Below the pieces are notes generated by a model. It made no database searches and was not told where the DNA came from. It was given only the letters and a program-made list of their open reading frames with translations. From positions 496,001-560,000 of the forward strand of contig JADKHO010000004.1 of NCBI GenBank assembly GCA_016721765.1: 64,000 bases of DNA, written 5' to 3'. Positions 8,076 to 19,036 of the stretch are shown piece after piece (within the stretch, counting starts at the first letter, position 1; each line of letters starts with the position of its first letter). The stretch is from Bacteroidota bacterium (GTDB lineage Bacteria > Bacteroidota > Bacteroidia > UBA4408). Position numbers and translations under genes: made by a program.

Positions 8076-10157
8076 ATGCAGAAGCTGGCATTGGCTTTAT
8101 TTCTTTTTTTATGGTGTAATACAACACTTGTGTTTGCTCAAACTCCCCAAACAGAGAAACTCAAAGAGATAATAAAAAACGCTAAAGAGGACACTGCTAA
8201 AGTGAATGCCATATTAGCCATCAGTAAAATTTATTTTGGAACAGCACCCGAAAAATCTATCTCGTATGCAGAGATAGCGAAAACACTTTCTCAAAAAATA
8301 AATTATAAAAAAGGAATTGCATTGGCCTTAAAAAACATGGGAATAGGCTACTTCAACAAGGGCTCCTATGTAGAAGCATTGCAGAACTACAAGCAAGCTT
8401 TAGATGTATTTTCCTCCATAAAAGACAGTGCCGGTGTTGCCAATATGTATAATAATATGGGCAATATCTATTATATCCAAAACGAAGATTACAAAGCACT
8501 GGATTATTACATTAAATCCTTAAAAATAGCCGAGCAACTTAACGACAAAATTCGTATCGCTACAGCCAATGGAAATATTGGAGCTGTTTATTTAGGAAAA
8601 CGCTCCACTTACTATAAAGCGTTGGAATATAATATGAATGCACTGAAGGTAGGAGAAGAAATAAAAGATAATAATATTATTGGTTCGTCCTCTGTGAATA
8701 TTGGCGAAATCTATTTAAATCAAGGCAACACAAAATCAGCTTTAAATTATTTCCAAAAAGCTTTGATTGCTTTTGAAGGATCTGAAAATTATCCCATTGC
8801 ATTAATATTTTTAGGGAAGGCTTACGCAAAAAAGGGCGAACAAAGTGTTGCTATTAGTTATTTTGAGAAAGCTTATTCCCATGCCAAAAATATTGATGCT
8901 AAATTAGACATGGTAAATTCGCTAATTGAATTGGGCGGGATTTATGAAAAAGATAAAGAATATAAAATTGCACTTCTTAAGTATAAAGAGGCAGAAGATA
9001 TTGCAACCAAGCTAGGTTCAACTGAACGCTTAAAATTATCGTACGAGGGATTGGCAAATTCGTATAGCCGAGTGAATGACTTTACCAACGCTTTCAAATA
9101 TCAAAAGCTATTAACAATAGTAAAAGATACCCTCTACAATATTGATGCTGATAAAAAATTCAGCAATCTGCAATTCAATTTTGACCTTGAAAAAAAGCAA
9201 AGTGAAATTAACCTCCTGCAAAAGCAAAAAGAAATTAGTGCCAAAGAAATAAAGAGTAAACAAATTATTCAGGCTGCACTTTCCGGATTTTTAATTGTGC
9301 TTTTTGTGCTATTGGCATTTGTATATCGCATCTACATCATTAAGAAAAAAACAAATATTGAGTTGGAGGAAAAGAATAATAAAATTGAACTTCAAAAATC
9401 TGAGATAACCAAGAGTATTGAGTACGCTAAAAAAATACAGGATGCCATGTTGCCTGAAGAGGATCTAATTGTGGAAGTGCTGTACAATAGTTTTTTGCTA
9501 TACCGCCCAAAAGATATTGTGAGTGGAGACTTTTATGTGTGTATAAATGAGAACAAAAAAATATTTCTTGCTGTTGCCGATTGCACCGGACATGGGGTTC
9601 CCGGTGCGCTAATGAGCATGATTGGGAGCAATATTTTAAATAAACTCATCACCGATAAGGGCCTTACCGAACCAACTGAAATACTAGATCAGCTAAATAC
9701 CGAACTGATTATCGCTTTAAAACAAAATAAAAATGAAGGTAATGATGGGATGGACATTGCCTTGTGCGTGATTGACTTTAACGAAAATTATTTAAAGTTT
9801 GCCAGGGCATATCGCCCACTGTGGATGATTCGAAATGATGAATTGGAAGAAATAAAAGGTTCCAAATTTCCCATTGGCGGACACCATCAAATTCACGATG
9901 AGCGCCGCTATACCTCACACAATGTGAAAATAAATAAAAACGATCGTTTCTATATTTTTACCGATGGTTTCGCAGATCAATTTGGCGGTTTACATGGCAA
10001 AAAATTAACAACCAAAAAATTAAAAGAATATCTCCTCACTACTAAATCCGAGAACATTAAAAAACAAGGTGCATCGCTCACCCATTTTTTTGAAAAATGG
10101 AAAGGACACAACGAGCAGCTGGATGATGTTTGTTTTATTGGATTTGAAGTAATATAG
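8076..10157 (+). CDS. TPR-repeat, membrane-anchored SpoIIE/PP2C-type phosphatase
   Basis: A 693-residue sensor-phosphatase. A signal peptide (1-22) leads into about seven tetratricopeptide repeats (roughly 40-340) with repeated A-x-x-Y-N-N-M-G-N-I-Y motifs, then a coiled coil, one transmembrane helix (about 398-418), a second coiled coil and a C-terminal SpoIIE phosphatase domain (about 460-693). Phosphatase motifs are RPKDIVSGDFY, DCTGHGVPGA and DGMDIAL, whose aspartates bind the metal pair. The usual AGANRPLW motif is altered here to ARAYRPLW. The topology places TPRs outside the cytoplasm and the phosphatase inside, so it probably dephosphorylates an anti-sigma-antagonist-type partner in response to an envelope signal (family knowledge). 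A paralogue lies at 58535-60768. Confidence 0.9.
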   Translation: MQKLALALFLFLWCNTTLVFAQTPQTEKLKEIIKNAKEDTAKVNAILAISKIYFGTAPEKSISYAEIAKTLSQKINYKKGIALALKNMGIGYFNKGSYVEALQNYKQALDVFSSIKDSAGVANMYNNMGNIYYIQNEDYKALDYYIKSLKIAEQLNDKIRIATANGNIGAVYLGKRSTYYKALEYNMNALKVGEEIKDNNIIGSSSVNIGEIYLNQGNTKSALNYFQKALIAFEGSENYPIALIFLGKAYAKKGEQSVAISYFEKAYSHAKNIDAKLDMVNSLIELGGIYEKDKEYKIALLKYKEAEDIATKLGSTERLKLSYEGLANSYSRVNDFTNAFKYQKLLTIVKDTLYNIDADKKFSNLQFNFDLEKKQSEINLLQKQKEISAKEIKSKQIIQAALSGFLIVLFVLLAFVYRIYIIKKKTNIELEEKNNKIELQKSEITKSIEYAKKIQDAMLPEEDLIVEVLYNSFLLYRPKDIVSGDFYVCINENKKIFLAVADCTGHGVPGALMSMIGSNILNKLITDKGLTEPTEILDQLNTELIIALKQNKNEGNDGMDIALCVIDFNENYLKFARAYRPLWMIRNDELEEIKGSKFPIGGHHQIHDERRYTSHNVKINKNDRFYIFTDGFADQFGGLHGKKLTTKKLKEYLLTTKSENIKKQGASLTHFFEKWKGHNEQLDDVCFIGFEVI

Positions 10158-10242
10158 ATTCCACTCTATACTCAAAACTAAACTAACAATCTGCTGTTAA
10201 GTACTTGACAAAACTAAGTGCTTAACTATACCCTTTATGGCT

Positions 10243-10250
10243 TACTTTTG
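10243..10250 (+). promoter_or_regulatory. Candidate -7 element of glycosyltransferase gene
   Basis: TACTTTTG fits the TAnnTTTG -7 box of Bacteroidota and ends 20 bases before the TTG start codon. No good -33 TTTG lies at the expected 19-21-base distance, so the call is weak. Confidence 0.35.
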
Positions 10251-10270
10251 CTATACTTAATTAAACTTAG

Positions 10271-11395
10271 TTGAAAATAGCAGTAAACACAAGGCTTTTC
10301 CTTAAAAACAAAATGGAAGGCATGGGTTGGTTCGGGTATGAATCGTTGAAGCGCATTACTCAAAATCACCCGGAGCATGAATTCATTTTTATTTTTGACC
10401 GGCCATTTGACCCCGAATTTGTAACTGCTAAAAATGTTACTCCGCTTGTTTTGTTTCCACCCACCCGCCATCCTTTTCTTTGGATTTTTTGGTTTGAAAT
10501 CAGTCTACCTTTTGTGCTTCGAAAACACAAACCTGATTTATTTTTATCTCCGGATGGTATGATTAGCTTGCTTTCGGGAACAAAAAGCCTTGCGGTTATT
10601 CATGATCTGAATTTTATTTATTATAAAAAGGATATGCCTTTTTGGGTTGAAAAATATTACAACTTTTTCTTCCGGCGATTTGCAAAAAAATCGGTTCGTT
10701 TAGCAACTGTTTCAGAATACTCTAAAAACGATATCATTAAAAACTATGGTATTGAGGCGAGCAAAATAGATGTAGTTGGAAATGGTTCTAACTTGTTGTA
10801 TACACCAATATCACCACAACAAAAATTACTTATTCGAAATGAACTAACTGAAGGGAAGAATTATTTTTTGTTTGTTGGAGCCATGCATCCTCGAAAAAAT
10901 ATTGTAAATCTTTTTAAAGCTTTTGATGCATTTAAGACACAAACGAAGGCCGAGACAAAGCTAGTAATAGTGGGCAGCAAAATGTATTGGCGTGCTGACA
11001 TCGCTGCCTCTTATGAAGCCATGACGCATAAATCGGAAGTTGTTTTTACCGGTCGTTTAGCACCCGAAAAATTAAAAGATGTGCTGGGTGGAGCACTTGC
11101 CTTGACTTATGTTCCCTACTTTGAAGGATTTGGAATTCCAATAGTAGAAGCCATGAATTGTGATGTCCCGGTAATTACTTCCAATGTGACCTCTATGCCC
11201 GAAATTGCAGGAGATGCAGCTTTGCTTGTAAATCCATTTTCGGTAGAAGAGATTACGGCTGCACTTGTAAAAATGAATGAAGATGAAGCGCTTCGAAATA
11301 TTTTAATTGAAAAAGGTAGGAGCAGAAGACTTGATTATTCTTGGGATAAAACTGCTGAGAAACTCTGGACCTGTATTGAAAAAGCTATGATTTAA
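10271..11395 (+). CDS. GT4-family glycosyltransferase
   Basis: A 374-residue GT-B glycosyltransferase. The N-terminus KIAVNTRLFL is the characteristic first strand of GT4 enzymes, which is why the TTG codon at 10271 is chosen over the in-frame ATG 14 codons later; the later start would delete that strand. The C-terminal domain shows FVGAMHPRKN (about 197-206), the nucleotide-sugar Glu motif EGFGIPIVEAM (about 285-295), and the typical SMPEIAGDAALLVNP that follows. It probably transfers a hexose from a nucleotide sugar onto a glycan or lipid acceptor at the inner membrane face; the acceptor is unknown. rnhB begins 7 bp downstream, so they are likely co-transcribed. Confidence 0.9.
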   Translation: MKIAVNTRLFLKNKMEGMGWFGYESLKRITQNHPEHEFIFIFDRPFDPEFVTAKNVTPLVLFPPTRHPFLWIFWFEISLPFVLRKHKPDLFLSPDGMISLLSGTKSLAVIHDLNFIYYKKDMPFWVEKYYNFFFRRFAKKSVRLATVSEYSKNDIIKNYGIEASKIDVVGNGSNLLYTPISPQQKLLIRNELTEGKNYFLFVGAMHPRKNIVNLFKAFDAFKTQTKAETKLVIVGSKMYWRADIAASYEAMTHKSEVVFTGRLAPEKLKDVLGGALALTYVPYFEGFGIPIVEAMNCDVPVITSNVTSMPEIAGDAALLVNPFSVEEITAALVKMNEDEALRNILIEKGRSRRLDYSWDKTAEKLWTCIEKAMI

Positions 11396-11402
11396 TAAAG
11401 CC

Positions 11403-12043
11403 ATGCTTAAAAAACATTTTACGACTAAAGGTATTGAAGCCGGATGTGATGAAGCAGGAAGGGGATGCTTAGCCGGACCGGTTGTGGCAGCTGCCGTGAT
11501 CCTGCCGCGTAAGATTAATAAGGCATTATTAGTTCTTGATGATTCGAAGAAACTAAATGAAAAACAACGAAACGAGTTGAGGCCGGTTATAGAAAACCAT
11601 GCATTAGCTTTTGCAGTTGGTATTGTTTCAAATATTGAAATAGATAAAATAAACATCTTAAAAGCCTCTTTTTAGCCATGCACAGGGCGCTTGATCAATT
11701 AAAAATGAATCCGGATTTATTACTTATTGATGGTAATCGTTTTACACCGTATAAAACTATTCCGCACGAATGCATTGTTAAGGGTGATGGTAAATACATG
11801 GCAATTGCTGCTGCTTCCATCCTTGCAAAAACGTATAGAGATGAAATTATGGAGAGCTTGCATGTGCAATTTCCGGTGTATGAATGGAATAAAAACAAAG
11901 GGTATCCAACATTGCTTCATCGCACAAAGATTGAAAAACATGGAACATGTAATCAGCATCGCATGAGTTTTAATCTCGTAAACACACAGCTTGAATTAAA
12001 ATTTTATTCCGGAATCACTACAACATCAGCACCTAAATACTGA
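11403..12043 (+). pseudogene. rnhB: Ribonuclease HII with one-base frameshift
   Basis: Two adjoining reading frames together make a normal-length RNase HII (about 213 residues). The first (11403-11675) holds the catalytic GCDEAGRG motif near the N-terminus and SKKLNEKQR. The second, from about 11676, continues with LLLIDGN and KGDGKYMAIAAASILAKTYRD, the remaining active-site region. The break is at a run of five T around 11669-11673; one more T would give ...KASFLAMHRAL and fuse the halves exactly. The enzyme removes RNA from RNA-DNA hybrids and single misincorporated ribonucleotides. Because every family motif is intact on both sides, I read this as a homopolymer miscall or a very recent lesion rather than an old pseudogene. 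Confidence 0.9.
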
Positions 12044-12049
12044 ATATAA

Positions 12050-14766
12050 ATGCTTAAGAAAATATTAATCACACTCTTTCTTGTACCTGTTATCGGTGCA
12101 GCTATTTATGGGTATTTTCATTTCAAACAAATAAAAACACCCTTAAGTTCTGTAATTAAAGCTATTCCAGCAAACGCAGCAGTGGTTTTAAAATGTAATA
12201 CGCCAAAAAGTTCTTTGCAAAACTTTTCGGTTGCTAATCCCATGTGGAAATCCTTGGTGAGTTATCCTTTTTTTGGTGATTTACATACCGATATGCGCTT
12301 TTTGGATGCCTTGTTTGCGACTAATATTGAAGCCTATAAAAATATTCAAGACAAACCCCTTTTTATTTCGGCTCATCCCGATGCCAGCAATCATTTTGGA
12401 TTGTTGTATTTGCTGAATCTACCGAATACACTTTCGAAGAAACAGTTGAATGATTTTATTCAAAATGCTGCGGCTAAAACGTCGATTTATTCCTTGCGAA
12501 TTTATGATGGTGTTGCATTAAATGAATTAAAAATTAATGAGGATAAGACCTTATACTATTTTTTTAATCAGGGAATTTTTGCTTGTACTTTTTCGCGCTT
12601 TTTAATGGAGGATGCTATCGTGCAGCTTAATTCAGGAACCCCAATTTCGGCTGATCCTGCCTTTGATAAAATTTGGAATTCTGCCGGCAAAAAAGTGGAA
12701 GCTACCCTCTTTATTAATTACACTTACTTTCCGCAACTCTTTTCAACAATGCTAGAACCAAAGGAAGCCGGATTTTTAAAAGCTTTGTCAACTTTTGCTA
12801 ATTGGACAAGTCTGGACATCAAAACAAAACCCAATTCCTATCAATTAAATGGATTCACACTTTCCAAGGATAGTAGCAACAACTACTTAAATATTTTCAA
12901 AACCAAGAACCACAAGAATTTGAGATGACCGATGAATTACCTTCCTCAGTTGCTTTTTTCAACACACTGCTTTGAGTGATGTGAACCGGTATTTTAAAAA
13001 TTATGATACTTATCTCAATAACTTAACGGATCATTTCACGCGGCAAGAGCAAGTATCAAAACTCAATAAATCATTTGGTGTAAATGCTCAAAATTTTTTC
13101 AAACAATGGATGGGCAATCAGTTTGCGTATGTGATTACGGAACCCGAAAATGAAAATTACGCATCAAATTGCTATGCCGTTTTTAAAACAAATGGAAATA
13201 AAGAGGTAGCCAAATTGTTGCTTGATTTCGCCACTAAAATAAATAGTAAACAAGCCAATGGAGATTCAATTGCTGAACATTTTAGAGGGTTTACAATTCA
13301 ACAAATAAAGGCCAAATCGCTTATTCCAATGGTTTTTGGAGAGAGTTACGAAAAAATAAGTGCGAGTTATTTTGTGTTGATGGATGAAACCGTGGTATTC
13401 GCAAATAGTGCAGCGGCTTTAAAAAAATGGATCAATTCAATTTTAGCAGGGCATACCTTATCATCAGATGCCGATTATAAAACTTTTGCTGAAAATACAA
13501 GCTCTCAATCGAATCTTTTTGTGTATTCAGCATTGGCACGATCCCTTTTCTATTTCAAAAGCATTTAAAAAGAGGTATTAAACTGGTCAGAAGCGAAAAC
13601 TAAAACGCTTCAAGAATTTCATGCACTTGCTTTTCAAATGAGTGCAAATGCCAACTTGTTTTACAGTTCCATATTTGCATCCTATAAACCATGCTATAAA
13701 AAAGCGAATGAATCCTTACTCGATATTCAGCTGGATACTACGATCCTAACTAAACCATCCATACTGCTCGACCCCGCTGACAGCAGTCGGTTAATTTTTG
13801 TACAAGATGCTTCCAATAAAATCTACCTCATCGACAACAAAGGGAAAATTTTATGGAAAAACGAAATGAAAGAAAAAATCATGAGCGAAGTGCAATCCGT
13901 TAATGAGAAAAAGAAATGCAATTTGTCTTCTCCACAAAAACTAAAATTTATGTGTTAGATAAGGATGGCGATAATGTGTCTAAATTTCCGGTGGTGTTAA
14001 AGTACATTGCCACCAATGGTGTGAAAGCGATAGATTACGAAAACAATGGAGAATATAGATTACTCATTGCTGAAGAGAACAAGCGAATTTATAATTACAC
14101 ACTAAGAGGAGATGCAGTAAATGGCTGGGAAGCAGTAAGTAATAGCGATAAAGTAATTGCACCTATCTCTAATTTTCGAGCAAAAGGTTTAGATTACTTG
14201 GTGATTCTGGATCAAAGTGGGAATGTGAATTTACTGGACCGTAAAGGAAAATCTGTAGTAAAATTCAAGCAAAAATTAAAAAATGTGTACCGAAACATCT
14301 ACTATTTAGCTATCGAAAACACTTTGAACGCCTCTTCTTTGGTTGCTTGCGATTCAAGCGGATGGGTTACACGACTCTATTTTTCAGGTAATATAGATAA
14401 ATCACAAGTACATAAAACCAACCAAGCCTTTTATTTTAACTATGTTCCTGAAACACATAACTATTTATTTCTAACCGCAGATAAGCTTACTTTATTTGAT
14501 GCTGCGAAAACTAAATTAAGTGAGGCAAAATTAAAATTAAAATACTTGACAGAACCGGTTGTGCTTGTTGAAAAAATAAATCGTTTAGCTTAGTTGTAGC
14601 TAATCCGGAGCAATGCATTATGCTGATTTCATCATCCGGATCAATACAATCATCGCACGAAATAAGTGCCACTACCCCACTCGCTAGTTCTCATTTTTAT
14701 GGAGATGCTTCCTGGTACTCAATTATTGGTGCCGGAAACAAAGTTAAGGTGTATGCTGCTTATTAG
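12050..14766 (+). pseudogene. Large membrane-anchored protein with C-terminal propeller-like region, multiply frameshifted
   Basis: One gene of about 900 codons split into at least five pieces. The first piece (12050-12928) starts with a transmembrane anchor (ITLFLVPVIGAAIYGYF) and an extracytoplasmic domain containing PANAAVVLKCN, reminiscent of DUF3352-type proteins. Continuous homologous-looking sequence carries on through a shift near 12900, another near 12965, an in-frame TAA at 13566, a shift near 13910-13925 and another near 14585, ending at TAG 14764-14766. The last third (from about 13730) contains repeated strands such as KIYVLDKDGD, RIYNYTLRGD and NVNLLDRKGK, as in WD40/PQQ-like propellers. 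Function unknown. It starts 7 bp after rnhB. Most breaks fall in or beside short homopolymers, so sequence error is likely. Confidence 0.65.
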
Positions 14767-14863
14767 TAACTAAAGGCATCTTCTCAAATTTCTTTAGCCA
14801 TCATTTTTAACTCGCAAAAAATAATTAACTTGCGGTATATTTTTCGAACCAAATTCAGTGCTA

Positions 14864-16456
14864 ATGAAAAGCAAAATTCTTCTCCGTAAAATAGTTGCCG
14901 CTGCGCTTCTTGCTCCCACGCTCCTCTTGCATTCATGTGTTAAAGAAGAGTACAATTTAAATAATATTGAAGCGGGCACTTGGAATCCCAACATTGCGAT
15001 TCCATTGGTGTACACCAATTTTTCAATAAACGATATTGTACTGAGAACCGATAAAACGGACAGATAACCACCGACGGAGACAATTTTGTACACTTATTTA
15101 CAAAGGGACACTCTTTTCAATAAATGCCGAAGATTTTATTGTATTGCCGGATCAAACAAAAGCCACCAGTTTTACAGTAAGTGCAAGCGAGGCTGCTATA
15201 TTTAATGCGCTAGCACCCAACACCTCGGCTTCCTTTAGCCGCTCACAAAGCATCAATTTTTACCGGGCAGTACCAATGCGCAATTAGATTCTATTCTATT
15301 TGCTTCAGGTGCCATTAATTTTGACATAAACAAAACTTTCACTGCAGGTACTACTTTAGAAATCAGTATCCCTGCTGCCAAAAAAGGTGGTTTACCTTTC
15401 TTCGATACTTTTGGTGTAGGTGCAGGTACTACCAGTAGAACCTTAAATCTGGCAGGTTACCATTTTGATTTAACGGATTCCAACCACGCATAATAAATTT
15501 GAAATACTTTATTCCATTACCGTTACAAAAACACCTGGAAGCACATTGGCAGCTGGAAGCAACATTAATTTTACCGAGCACATTGTGAATCAAAAATTTC
15601 AAACTGTATTCGGAAATGTGGGAATGCAATCCAATTTAACACCCAATAACGACACCGTTTCCATCACCATATTTCGCCATAACAATACACCAATTGGAAT
15701 TGGAACCTTTCACTTTGCAAATCCACTGCTAAAGCTCTATCTCACCAACTCATTTGGACTTCCTGTTAGTATCAGTAACATCGATTTAAAATGGTACAAT
15801 CCCGGATTTGGGCAAGGAAATATTGCCTACACTACCACACCACTTCAAGTGAAAGCGCCTACTATAGTTGGCGCAGCAGAAATAAGCGACACTTTAAAAC
15901 TGGATAATTCAAATAGTGATTTCAATGCTGCAATGGACAATCGACCCAAATACATTATTTACAATGTAGCTTCGTTAACAAACCCATTAAGCATGCCGCC
16001 TCAAATTAATTTTGTGGATGCAGGTAGTAAACTTAAAGCGAATGTGGAAGTGGTATTGCCCATGTTTGGAAATGCAAAAGATTTTACTTTTGAAGATACT
16101 GTTAAATTTAAATTTCAAAAGGTCGATAATATTGAATCAATCTTATTTAGGGCATTCGCGGTGAATGATTTTCCGATGGGAATAAGTATGCAGGTTTATT
16201 TCACAGATTCCATGTATCACAAGATTGATTCACTCTTTCAAGACGTAAACGTACTTCCCTCGGCAACCGTCAGCTTTCCTGTGAACAGCCCTCAAACATC
16301 TGTACCCAATCAAAAAACTACGGATGTAACTTTTAACCGCGCAAGGGCTTTGGCCTTAAAAATGCGAAGTACATTATCATAAAAGCGATTTCGGCCACAT
16401 TTGATAATGGAACTAAGAATGTAAAAATATACAGCGACCGTCGACTTAGTTTTTGA
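14864..16456 (+). pseudogene. Lipoprotein of unknown function, multiply frameshifted
   Basis: An N-terminal lipoprotein signal (ATG 14864; LLAPTLLLHSC, Cys about residue 26) followed by SVKEEYN-like sequence typical of Bacteroidota surface lipoproteins. The frame breaks near 15060 (ACGGACAGATAA), again between about 15110 and 15490, then stays open from 15546 to 16375 and shifts once more near 16375 to reach a TGA at 16454-16456. Joined, it would be about 530 residues, rich in Asn/Thr beta-strand segments (ISNIDLKWYNPGFGQGN). I recognise no named domain. It precedes and abuts the DUF5723-OmpA gene, so the two may form an envelope operon. The same caution about sequence error applies. Confidence 0.6.
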
Positions 16457-18948
16457 TTGTACTTGTACTAAGCCTTTTATGGCACAATGCAGTTGCGCAA
16501 CAAAATTTAACCTTATACAATTTAAAGGCTATACCACAATCCAATTATGTAAACCCCGGAATTTTACCGAGCAGCCGGCTGAATATTGGATTACCCATTA
16601 TTTCATCACTTTACTTAAATAAAAGCAACAGTGGTTTTAAATTAGATGATGTGATCACCAAAGGTAGTAATGGTGCTACTAAACTTGATTTCGAAAACCT
16701 GGTGAGTAAATTAGCCGATAATAATTATTTTGCCTTATCTCTTCACACCGATTTATTAAGTACAGCCTTTAAATACAAGAGTGGATATTTTAGTTTTAAT
16801 GCGAGCTATAAATTGAATTGGAGAATTCGCTATCCTAAAGATTTGCTCAATTTTGTGTGGAAAGGTAATGGCGCTTCATTGGGCGAAGAGCAGCATTTTA
16901 ATTTAGGTTTAGATGCAACAAATTACTTAGAATATGGCTTAGGTTATGCCCGTGAAGTCGGCGATAAATTATCGCTTGGTATTCGGGTAAAATACCTTAG
17001 TGGAATTGCAAATATTTCGACTAAAAAAAGCGACATCTCCCTCACTACCGACCCTACTACTTTTGACATTACTGCAACCTCTGATATAATTGTAAATACT
17101 TCCGGTATAATCGACAATCCCTTTAATGGATTGGGAGTTGGCGATTTTGTTACGAAACTTCATAACCGTGGCTATGGCGTTGATTTTGGAGGGAGTTACA
17201 AAGCAAGCGATCGCTTAACGGTGAATGCAAGTGTGCTGGATTTAGGCTCCATTAAATGGAAATTTGCACCAACAAATTATGTCAGCAAAAATCCAAATGC
17301 GTCTTTCAAATACCAAGGTATAGACCTCAACACCTTCTTAAATGACAGTACCACCATCGACAAAGCGGTGGAATTGGTTTTGATTCACTCAATTCCAGTT
17401 TTGCTTTAGATACTGTTCATCGTTCATACAAAACCCGCTTAGGTGCTCAAATTTATGCCGGCGCACAATACGAGTTAAATAAAGAAAGTAATGTTTCTCT
17501 TTTGGTTCAGGGACATTTCTTTGATAAAAATTACATCCGGCATTAGCCTTATCTTATAACTATACTATTGATAACTATTTAATGGGTTCTATTAATTATT
17601 CGATGTTTAATAGAAGCTATATGAACATTGGTTTAGGGCTTGCACTTAACCTTGGCCCATTGCAGATTTATGGAGTGAGTGACAATATTCTGGGCTTATT
17701 TGTGTACAACAAATACAGAGTCAACAACGGTGGAAAAACTACGGATATCACCTATCCCGGAAATACCAAAAATTTAAATTTACGAGTAGGTATAAATTTA
17801 ACCTTTGGACGCAAACCACTGGATAAGGACAAAGATGGTGTAGTAAATAAAAAAGATGCCTGTCCCGAAATTCCTGGCTTGGTTGAATTTAACGGTTGTC
17901 CTGATAAGGATGGGGATAAAATTCCAGATAAAGATGATAAATGCCCTGACGATGCAGGTTTGAAAGAATTTAACGGTTGCCCGGATAAAGATGGCGATAA
18001 GGTAATTGATAGCGAAGATAACTGTATGGATATTGCCGGATTGCTTGAGTTTAAAGGTTGCCCGGATAAAGATGGCGATAAAATAATTGATAAAGAAGAC
18101 GATTGTCCGGATGTGGCAGGTTTATTAGAATTTAAAGGTTGCCCTGATAGAGACGGTGATAAAGTTCCGGATAAAATTGATGAATGCCCGGATGATAGGG
18201 GATTTGCAAAATTAAATGGTTGCCCGGATGCAGATAGTGACGGTATAAAAGACAGTGAGGATAGATGTCCAAAAAAACCTGGACCTATCGAAAACAAAGG
18301 CTGTCCGGAGGATGTATTGTATGTATTAGATGCCAATGGTAAAGTAATCAACTTCGCAACCAAATCGAAAGATGGATTCTTCCGTTTTGAAACCTTGCCG
18401 GCGGATGGAGACTTTAAATTCCGCTTAGAGGGCGATGGAACAACCACCATTGACAAATTAAATATTTTAGTTGGAGGTGTTTCCACTAGGGCCGTTCGTA
18501 TGAAAGATGGCTTCTTTAAATTTGAAAAATTGTTCCGGATGAAGCCAAACTCAAGGAGGAAAAAGTAATTGATGTGCCAATAAAACTGCTGAAAGAAGAG
18601 CAAGAAATTTTGCGTAAAGCATTTGATAATCTCGAATTCAACAATGGTAAAGATGTTATTCGCTTCGAGTCCTATGCATCCTTAGATGACCTTGGGAAAT
18701 TAATGGTAAAAAAATCGGAATGGCGTTTAAAATTAAGCGGACACACCGACAATGTTGGAAATCCAAAAACCAATATGACACTGTCACAAAAACGTGCACA
18801 AGCGGTTAAAATTTTCTTAATCGATAGAGGAATAAAAGCCGATAGGATTATTGTTGAATATTTTGGTGCAACTAAACCGGTAGCCGATAATAAAACGGAG
18901 GCCGGGCGTCAGAAAAACAGAAGGGTTGAAATGCTCATCATTGAGTAA
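16453..18948 (+). pseudogene. DUF5723-like barrel with thrombospondin-type-3 repeats and OmpA domain, frameshifted
   Basis: Three frames make one outer-membrane protein of about 830 residues. Part one (16453-17409) is a porin-like N-terminal barrel of the DUF5723 type (NLKAIPQSNYVNPGILPSSRLNIG). After two shifts between about 17380 and 17560 the barrel resumes and runs into six calcium-binding type 3 repeats (DKDGDKIPDKDDKCPD and variants, 17825-18310). A third shift near 18535 separates the OmpA peptidoglycan-binding domain (18574-18948; LSGHTDNVG, LSQKRAQAVK, NRRVEML). Such proteins tie the outer membrane to the cell wall. The start is uncertain: the first frame begins inside what looks like a signal peptide. 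A strong terminator follows. Confidence 0.82.
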
Positions 18949-18960
18949 GCCAATAAACTC

Positions 18961-18997
18961 AAAAGGGCTGCTTCCAATATGGGAGCAGCCCTTTTTT
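18961..18997 (+). terminator. Rho-independent terminator after the OmpA gene
   Basis: An inverted repeat GGGCTGCT ... AGCAGCCC with a short AT-containing loop is followed by six T. It lies 12 bases after the OmpA stop and would also work on the opposite strand for the convergent methyltransferase gene because of the AAAA run before the stem. Confidence 0.85.
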
Positions 18998-19036
18998 ATT
19001 CAAAATTATACCTCATTTATTAATATGCTTTCCCAA

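Noticed and set aside
17752..18603. A long minus-strand frame opposite the type 3 repeats and OmpA gene
   Set aside because: It is the antisense shadow of periodic repeat codons; the plus strand has clear domain motifs.
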